A stretch of 20,445 nucleotides of DNA from positions 1 through 20,445 of the forward strand of contig CAZMBO010000026.1 of NCBI GenBank assembly GCA_964564655.1, in the 5' to 3' direction. Numbering within the stretch: position 1 is the stretch's first letter; every line of letters starts with the position of its first letter. Positions 15,407 to 20,445 of this stretch are shown piece after piece. Source of the DNA: UBA8687 sp964564655 (lineage in GTDB: Bacteria > Nitrospinota > Nitrospinia > Nitrospinales > VA-1). Under the pieces are notes generated by a model. That model was not told the origin of the DNA, made no database searches, and saw only the letters and a program-made list of their open reading frames with translations. A program made the position numbers and the translations under genes.

Positions 15407-16459
15407 ATGAAAAATTTAAACGCTAACTTCGGCCGTTTTGATAAAGATTATCTGACCTCATGGCTCGAAGATTTTTCTAATGAGCCAGTATTACAATTGG
15501 AATGCCTCCTTCTTAAAGGCGATGCCTCAGATAGAAATTACTACAGAATAACCTATTTCTTAGAAACTTCACCTGATAGGCCACGCTCTATCATAATAAT
15601 GCAATTAGCCAGATTAGAACCAGAGCCCGACTTCAATTGTATGCAGAAGTTTCTCAAGAAAATGGATATACCTGTGCCAGATATATTACGTTTCGATGCA
15701 GAGCGCGGATTACTATTCCTGATGGATTGTGGGGACACTCATCTGGCCGATAAAATCAAAGCAGAACCAAAAAATATCGTGTATTGGTATCAAAAAGCCA
15801 TAGAAATTATCGTGACTTTCCATACTCGCGCGACAGAAAACCTGACATCCGATTGCCCAGCTAAAAATTTATTTTTTGATGAAAAAAAGCTGATGTGGGA
15901 AATGGATTTCATGTTGGAACACTATGTGCAAGGAATACTGAAGAATACTTTAAGCTTCGACGAGAAAAACAAAACTCGGGAAGCATTAGGCACACTTTGC
16001 AAAGCCTTATCAGATCAGGATAGAGTTTTCACTCATCGGGATTATCATTCACGAAACATAATGATACACAATGGTAAACTCAGGGTGATAGACTTTCAGG
16101 ATGCGAGGATGGGTCCCTGTCAGTATGACCTAGCTTCTCTCTTAAAAGACTCGTATATTGTCATTGAGGAGTCTGTTAGGAAGGAACTGTTGGAATACTA
16201 TATAGAATGTATGCAGCGAGATGGGAGAGAAATCAAACGAGATCCGTTTTATAAAATTTTTGACTGGATGTCGGTGCAAAGAAACTTAAAGGCGATTGGT
16301 ACTTTTGCCTATCAGTCTAAAATACTGGGTAATGATCGGTATCTTCAATATGTTGAACCGACCTTGGAATACATAAAGAAGACCCTTGAAAACCGCCGAG
16401 ACCTGGAATTTTTAGTTCCGCCACTAAACTCTGCTATCCCAATATTAAATACAATTTAA
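15407..16459 (+). CDS. AmgK-like anomeric sugar kinase (APH-fold phosphotransferase)
   Basis: A 350-aa cytoplasmic kinase of the aminoglycoside-phosphotransferase fold, resembling AmgK, which phosphorylates the anomeric carbon of N-acetylmuramate/N-acetylglucosamine in peptidoglycan recycling. Motifs: LKGDASDRNYYRI (nucleotide loop), LLFLMDCGDTHL (hinge), the catalytic loop FTHRDYHSRNIM with H-x-D-x4-N, and the metal-binding VIDFQDARMGPCQYDLASLL, a string typical of AmgK. The usual partner MurU (nucleotidyltransferase) is not adjacent. The ATG at 15407 is preferred; a TTG at 15380 would add nine residues, and neither has a good Shine-Dalgarno sequence. The lptF/G-like gene starts 26 bases later, so an envelope role is consistent with context, but the substrate is inferred. 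Confidence 0.82.
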   Translation: MKNLNANFGRFDKDYLTSWLEDFSNEPVLQLECLLLKGDASDRNYYRITYFLETSPDRPRSIIIMQLARLEPEPDFNCMQKFLKKMDIPVPDILRFDAERGLLFLMDCGDTHLADKIKAEPKNIVYWYQKAIEIIVTFHTRATENLTSDCPAKNLFFDEKKLMWEMDFMLEHYVQGILKNTLSFDEKNKTREALGTLCKALSDQDRVFTHRDYHSRNIMIHNGKLRVIDFQDARMGPCQYDLASLLKDSYIVIEESVRKELLEYYIECMQRDGREIKRDPFYKIFDWMSVQRNLKAIGTFAYQSKILGNDRYLQYVEPTLEYIKKTLENRRDLEFLVPPLNSAIPILNTI

Positions 16460-16485
16460 AATCCAAAAGTAAGAAAAGTCAGCCT

Positions 16486-17586
16486 ATGACAATGTTAAAG
16501 CGATATGTATTGAGTCAGTTTGTGAAAGTATATTTGCTTACTGCTAGTGGATTGATTGGAATTTTTTTAATCGTGGATTTTTTTGAACGAATCGATGAAT
16601 TTTTAGTAAAAGACGCTCCAATGATTGATTTGATCTCTTATTTTATTTTCAAAATTCCATTCATTGCATTTTACATGGCCCCTCAAGGTGTCCTTCTTGC
16701 AACCGTCATTACGTTGGCCTCGCTTTCCCAAAAAAACGAGTTAACCGCCATGAAAGCCTGCGGTATAAGCATAACGGGTATCACCTTTCCAATTATAGGT
16801 GCATCTTTAGTTGTCACATTACTGATTCTTGCCAGTAGCGAGTTTCTATCTCCCATTACCAATCAGAAAATGAATTACATTTTTATAAAGAAAATTCGAA
16901 AGGAACATTCCTATGGGAAACCTCCTACGGAAAATCTCTGGTTTAAATCGATCAATGGGGATATATGGAATGTTAATTATTTTGATCCCTACAAACTAAG
17001 ATTACAAGGGATTATAATTTTAAAACCGGATAAAGACAATTCTATCATTCAACGTATTGATGCGCAGGAGGCGGTATGGTCTATTAATAAATGGGAGTTT
17101 ATCGATGGTTATATACGTAAATTCGATAAAGGTGGAATAAAATCTACACAATATTTTGAAAGAAAATTTTTTGATACCCCTGAAACTCCCAAAAAATTAT
17201 CCAGAGCCCGTAGGCGACCTGAAGAAATGAGCCTAAGCGAACTATATCAACAAATCCAAATCCAAAACCTAGAAGGAAAAGACACCTCGATGAAGTGGAT
17301 TGAGTTACATCGAAATATTTCTTATCCATTTATCAGTGTGGTTATGGCCTTGCTAGCAATTCCTTTATCTATTCGGTCCAGCAGGCACGGAGGACTTTTG
17401 TTTTGTGCCAGCATAAACATTGCCATGGGGTTTGTATTTTCGTTTATATATGCGATGAGCATTTCGTTAGGAAAGGGAGGGACTTTCGACCCTATACTAG
17501 CTGCATGGGGTCCTAACTTGCTTTTTACCGTTTTAGGGTTTTACCTACTTCTCACCATGGATAGTGAAAAGGCCTTTCCTATTTAA
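16486..17586 (+). CDS. LptF/LptG-family permease (LPS transport)
   Basis: A 366-aa inner-membrane protein of the YjgP/YjgQ family, which forms the LptB2FG transporter that extracts lipopolysaccharide for delivery to the outer membrane. The layout is typical: three N-terminal helices (first at about 12-30), the loop SLSQKNELTAMKACGISI (about 79-96) that contacts LptB, a large periplasmic beta-rich domain (about 120-270), and three C-terminal helices from HRNISYPFISVVMALLAIPLSI onward. The sequence leans to LptG in its ending (GFYLL), but F and G are hard to separate. Only one of the pair is here; the partner gene is not adjacent. It sits between the AmgK-like kinase and ppx (8 bases before the latter), probably in one transcript. 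Confidence 0.9.
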   Translation: MTMLKRYVLSQFVKVYLLTASGLIGIFLIVDFFERIDEFLVKDAPMIDLISYFIFKIPFIAFYMAPQGVLLATVITLASLSQKNELTAMKACGISITGITFPIIGASLVVTLLILASSEFLSPITNQKMNYIFIKKIRKEHSYGKPPTENLWFKSINGDIWNVNYFDPYKLRLQGIIILKPDKDNSIIQRIDAQEAVWSINKWEFIDGYIRKFDKGGIKSTQYFERKFFDTPETPKKLSRARRRPEEMSLSELYQQIQIQNLEGKDTSMKWIELHRNISYPFISVVMALLAIPLSIRSSRHGGLLFCASINIAMGFVFSFIYAMSISLGKGGTFDPILAAWGPNLLFTVLGFYLLLTMDSEKAFPI

Positions 17587-17594
17587 TTTTTTCC

Positions 17595-18518
17595 ATGACA
17601 AATATTGCATCCATTGATATTGGGTCAAACACCGCTCGCCTTCTAATCCTTGAATCCACAGGCGATCAGAAATTCAACCTGCTCGTTTCTAAAAGAAACA
17701 TTACCCGCCTAGGTGAAGGCATTGACACCCAAGGAAAACTGACAGAGCATCGCATGCAAACCACGCTAAAGGTGCTTGCTAGATTCCGCCAGATCTGTCT
17801 GGAGAATGGCGACCCTCCTCTCTTTGCAGTTGCCACAAGTGCTGTTCGCGAAGCTTCAAATGGACAGGAGTTCGTTCGTCTGGCAAAAAAAGAAACGGGT
17901 ATAGATATCAAAATTATTACATGGGAAGAGGAAGCCAGGCTCACTCTTGAAGGAGTATATTGGAAAATACCCCATGAAAACCGCAGAGTAATTACTTTTG
18001 ATATCGGAGGCGGCAGTACCGAATTCATTCTGTCCGAAGGAGAAAATATAAAGGATTTTTGCAGTACTTCTTTGGGTGTGGTTAGATTAACCGAAAAGTT
18101 CATTACCCAGCATCCGGTCGATGAAAAAGAATATCATAGCCTGCAAAATCATTTACAAGATGAACTACAAACAGTGAAAAACAAATTATCAGCGTTTCTC
18201 CCTGAACTTCTCATAGGAACAGCAGGCACTGTAACAACGCTTGCTGCGCTAAAAGAAAATATTTACCCCTATGATCCAGAAAAAATTCATGGTTCTACAT
18301 TTTCTCGCCCAGAAGCAGAATCAATTCTAGATGACCTTAAAGGGAAATCTCTCAGTCAACGATTATTATTAAAACCAATGGAGCCAGGACGTGAAGATTT
18401 GATCATTGCTGGCACTGCAATTGTTCTAGAAACAATGCGTGTATTCGGTTGCGAAATACTCACGGTAAGCGAGTACAGTCTTCGGGAAGGGCTCATATTA
18501 CGGGCAATGAATGGCTAA
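17595..18518 (+). CDS. Ppx/GppA-family phosphatase (exopolyphosphatase or pppGpp phosphatase)
   Basis: A 307-aa protein of the ASKHA ATPase fold whose members hydrolyse polyphosphate or convert pppGpp to ppGpp. Motifs: N-terminal phosphate loop IASIDIGSNTARLLI, VATSAVREASNG, EEEARLTLEGV, second phosphate loop TFDIGGGSTEFIL, TSLGVVRLTE, IGTAGTVTTLAAL, and the closing SEYSLREGLIL. It corresponds to the short two-domain form (about 300 aa) without the C-terminal HD-like domain of E. coli Ppx/GppA. Short forms often act on polyphosphate or linear phosphates, but substrate choice cannot be read here. It begins 8 bases after lptF/G without a visible Shine-Dalgarno sequence, which suggests translational coupling. 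Confidence 0.93.
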   Translation: MTNIASIDIGSNTARLLILESTGDQKFNLLVSKRNITRLGEGIDTQGKLTEHRMQTTLKVLARFRQICLENGDPPLFAVATSAVREASNGQEFVRLAKKETGIDIKIITWEEEARLTLEGVYWKIPHENRRVITFDIGGGSTEFILSEGENIKDFCSTSLGVVRLTEKFITQHPVDEKEYHSLQNHLQDELQTVKNKLSAFLPELLIGTAGTVTTLAALKENIYPYDPEKIHGSTFSRPEAESILDDLKGKSLSQRLLLKPMEPGREDLIIAGTAIVLETMRVFGCEILTVSEYSLREGLILRAMNG

Positions 18519-18581
18519 TAGGCTCTGAACCTCAACTCCTCATAACGTTTTGACAAAAAAGAGCTTTTTAAGTGAATGGGT

Positions 18582-18610
18582 TTGACTTCAAGGGTCAATT
18601 CCGCTAGAGT
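18582..18610 (+). promoter_or_regulatory. Predicted sigma70-type promoter for ilvB
   Basis: TTGACT (18582-18587; 5 of 6), a 17-base spacer and TAGAGT (18605-18610; 4 of 6) precede ilvB by about 90 bases. An AAAAA-GAGC-TTTTT hairpin upstream (about 18556-18569) may weakly end ppx transcription. No branched-chain-rich leader peptide or T-box is visible in the leader. Confidence 0.4.
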
Positions 18611-18697
18611 TTTTGCTTGCCACTAGTTTCAGACAAAGTCCGAAAAAAGATAAATAGGCTAAATCCAAGAAGAAAAATAATAAGCTAATCAAGATTA

Positions 18698-20445
18698 ATG
18701 ACCACGAAAAATAAAAAATCAGCGAAAAAAAAGGTTGCCTCGAAAAAGGCTCCGAAAAATTCCGGACACCCCATGAAAGGCCGCGATATTCTCGTAAAAT
18801 CCCTGGAGAACGAAGGGGTTACAGTAATTTTCGGTTACCCGGGTGGAGCATCCATGGAAATTCATCAGGGTCTTACCTTATCCAAAAAAATCCGCATGGT
18901 TTTGCCGCGACATGAACAAGGTGGATCTTTTGCAGCAAGTGGGTATGCTAGAGCCACTGGTGACGTTGGCGTCTGCCTGGCAACTTCTGGGCCGGGTGCA
19001 ACGAATCTAATTACAGGTATTATCGATGCCAAAATGGATTCCATCCCTATGGTTGCTATCACGGGACAAGTTCCCAGCACAGTTTTGGGAAGTGATGCGT
19101 TTCAGGAAACCGATATCATAGGTTCTACCTTTCCTTTGGTAAAACACAGCTACATGGTCCAAAACATTGAAGACATACCCCGCATTATTAATGAGGCTTT
19201 TCATATTGCAAGAACGGGACGACCTGGGCCGGTTCTTGTTGATATCCCAAAAGATGTTCAACAACAAGAAAGCGTTGTTAACTTCAATGTAAAATTTGAT
19301 TGCCCAAGTTATAAGCCTAATTTAAGTCCCTCGGTTCGCCAATGCAAGAAAGCAGCGCATGCAATTCAAACAGCAAAGCGCCCCCTTATATATGCAGGTG
19401 GTGGCATCATTGCCAGTGGTGCTTCGAAGGAGCTAGCAGCATTTGTAAGAAAGACCGGCATTCCCATAACCACGACTGTTATGGGGTTGGGAGCTTTCCC
19501 CTCCAACGACCCTTTATCTTTGAGGATGCTGGGAATGCATGGAGCGGTTTACGCAAACATTGCCATCAACCATGCCGACTTGGTTATTGCTATGGGCGTA
19601 CGTTTTGATGATCGGGTTACAGGGAAACTAGCAGAGTTTTGCAAAGACGCGCAGTTCATTCAAATCGATATTGATCCCACAGAAATAAATAAAAATATAT
19701 TGATAGACATTCCTATTCAAGGCGATGTAAAACAAGCGCTGAAAACTCTAGATAAATATGTAAAACCTCTAAAGGATATTCAACCTTGGTTGAAACAAAT
19801 TGATGCATGGAAAAAAGAATTTCCTCTGTCCTTTGAAAACAAAAAAGGACAAATTGTTCCACAAAGTGTTGTGCATAACATAAATAAAGTTTCTGATAAA
19901 GACGCTATATTCTCGGTCGGAGTTGGACAACACCAAATGTGGGCAGCACAATTTTTGGACTTTGATAAACCCAACAACTGGCTATGCTCATCTGGTTTGG
20001 GTGCAATGGGGTACGGTCTACCTGCAGCGATGGGGGCTCAAGTGGCTTTTCCAAAACGGCAGGTGATCAACATCGAAGGGGATGGAAGCTTTTTGATGAA
20101 TATCCAAGAATTGCAAACTTTGAAAATTGAAAATATCCCAGTAAAAAATATTGTCCTAAATAACGCCCATCTCGGGATGGTCGCACAATGGGAAGACCGG
20201 TTCTACAAATCTCTTAGAGGCCATACCTTTATTGGGGATGCCAACTTCGCCGAGGTTGCCCACGCTTTTGGAATTAAGTCGGAAAGTATTTCTGATCCGA
20301 AAGAGGTTGTTCCAGCCTTGAAACGCATGCTCAAACATAAAGGACCTTATGTTCTAGATGTAAAATATCCTTATAATGACAAGAGTCATGGTCATGTTAT
20401 GCCCATGATTCCGGCCAATCATACCTATCTAGACACCTGTCTCGA
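18698..20445 (+). CDS. ilvB: Acetolactate synthase large subunit, 3' end cut by window edge
   Basis: Thiamine-diphosphate enzyme of valine, leucine and isoleucine synthesis, condensing pyruvate to acetolactate or acetohydroxybutyrate. The frame is open from the ATG at 18698 through 582 codons to the window edge with no stop; the last residues lie close to the normal family end. Motifs: GVTVIFGYPGGASMEI, the catalytic Glu73 in RHEQGGSFAASGYAR, ATSGPGATNLITGI, AITGQVPSTVLGSDAFQETD, GRPGPVLVDIPKDVQ, GVRFDDRVTGK, and the cofactor motif GDGSFLMNIQEL (about 461) ending in LNN. The first about 25 residues (KNKKSAKKKVASKKAPK) are a lysine/alanine-rich extension absent from E. coli IlvB/IlvI; an in-frame ATG at 18773 would give the canonical start. 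The regulatory subunit would be expected beyond the edge. Confidence 0.95.
   Translation, partial: MTTKNKKSAKKKVASKKAPKNSGHPMKGRDILVKSLENEGVTVIFGYPGGASMEIHQGLTLSKKIRMVLPRHEQGGSFAASGYARATGDVGVCLATSGPGATNLITGIIDAKMDSIPMVAITGQVPSTVLGSDAFQETDIIGSTFPLVKHSYMVQNIEDIPRIINEAFHIARTGRPGPVLVDIPKDVQQQESVVNFNVKFDCPSYKPNLSPSVRQCKKAAHAIQTAKRPLIYAGGGIIASGASKELAAFVRKTGIPITTTVMGLGAFPSNDPLSLRMLGMHGAVYANIAINHADLVIAMGVRFDDRVTGKLAEFCKDAQFIQIDIDPTEINKNILIDIPIQGDVKQALKTLDKYVKPLKDIQPWLKQIDAWKKEFPLSFENKKGQIVPQSVVHNINKVSDKDAIFSVGVGQHQMWAAQFLDFDKPNNWLCSSGLGAMGYGLPAAMGAQVAFPKRQVINIEGDGSFLMNIQELQTLKIENIPVKNIVLNNAHLGMVAQWEDRFYKSLRGHTFIGDANFAEVAHAFGIKSESISDPKEVVPALKRMLKHKGPYVLDVKYPYNDKSHGHVMPMIPANHTYLDTCL

Noticed and set aside
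17666..18103. 145-codon minus-strand open frame
   Set aside because: Lies antisense within the Ppx/GppA gene across its conserved phosphate-loop motifs; no ribosome site or family resemblance.
18519..18697. Attenuator or T-box leader before ilvB
   Set aside because: No leader ORF rich in Val/Leu/Ile codons, no T-box core sequence and no convincing terminator/antiterminator pair; only a plausible promoter and a weak A/T hairpin are visible.
1..20445. CRISPR array, tRNA, rRNA, defence or prophage genes
   Set aside because: No regularly spaced repeats, no cloverleaf-like or rRNA-like sequence, and every substantial gene except the few unrecognised ones matches a housekeeping or general family.

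Overview
This looks like ordinary chromosomal DNA of a Gram-negative, probably uncultured marine bacterium, read from a metagenome-type draft assembly. A Gram-negative host is indicated by an LptF/LptG-type permease, a Tat-exported MsrP, a DedA/YqaA protein and proton-translocating transhydrogenase. The base composition is AT-leaning (low 40s % GC by eye). The gene mix, a two-domain ThyX plus fused PntA and short Ppx/GppA, would fit Nitrospinota or a deltaproteobacterial-type lineage. That placement is a guess from gene style, not a demonstrated result.

Layout. (1) 1-168: the 5' end of a small unrecognised gene on the minus strand, divergent from a plus-strand run priA - yqaA/DedA-like - cutA - msrP (383-4781). 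(2) A long minus-strand series, transcribed right to left: a 100-aa one-TM protein (12055), a DUF4149/TMEM205-like membrane protein, a secreted SUMF1-fold protein lacking the FGE cysteines, a double-domain ThyX-like protein, pntA, pntB, a clear terminator, then a 104-aa glycine-rich membrane protein (ending at 4829). (3) Plus-strand aroA and bioB (to 14878). (4) A minus-strand thioredoxin-like [2Fe-2S] ferredoxin with its own terminator. (5) A plus-strand AmgK-like sugar kinase - lptF/G - ppx run, then ilvB, which runs off the right edge.

The functions are housekeeping: replication restart (PriA), NADPH supply (PntAB) beside thymidylate synthesis (ThyX), aromatic, biotin and branched-chain amino-acid synthesis (AroA, BioB, IlvB), cell-envelope work (AmgK-like kinase, LptF/G, DedA) and periplasmic methionine-sulfoxide repair (MsrP).

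Two 100-N gaps are each flanked by identical 55-bp sequence. They look like unmerged contig overlaps, not biology. Collapsing each one (removing 155 bp) restores a continuous 104-aa ORF at the first and an uninterrupted aroA at the second. I see no mobile element, CRISPR array, tRNA or rRNA, and no obvious new multi-gene system. The most unusual protein is the ThyX-like fusion, in which the hallmark ThyX motif appears split between the two halves.
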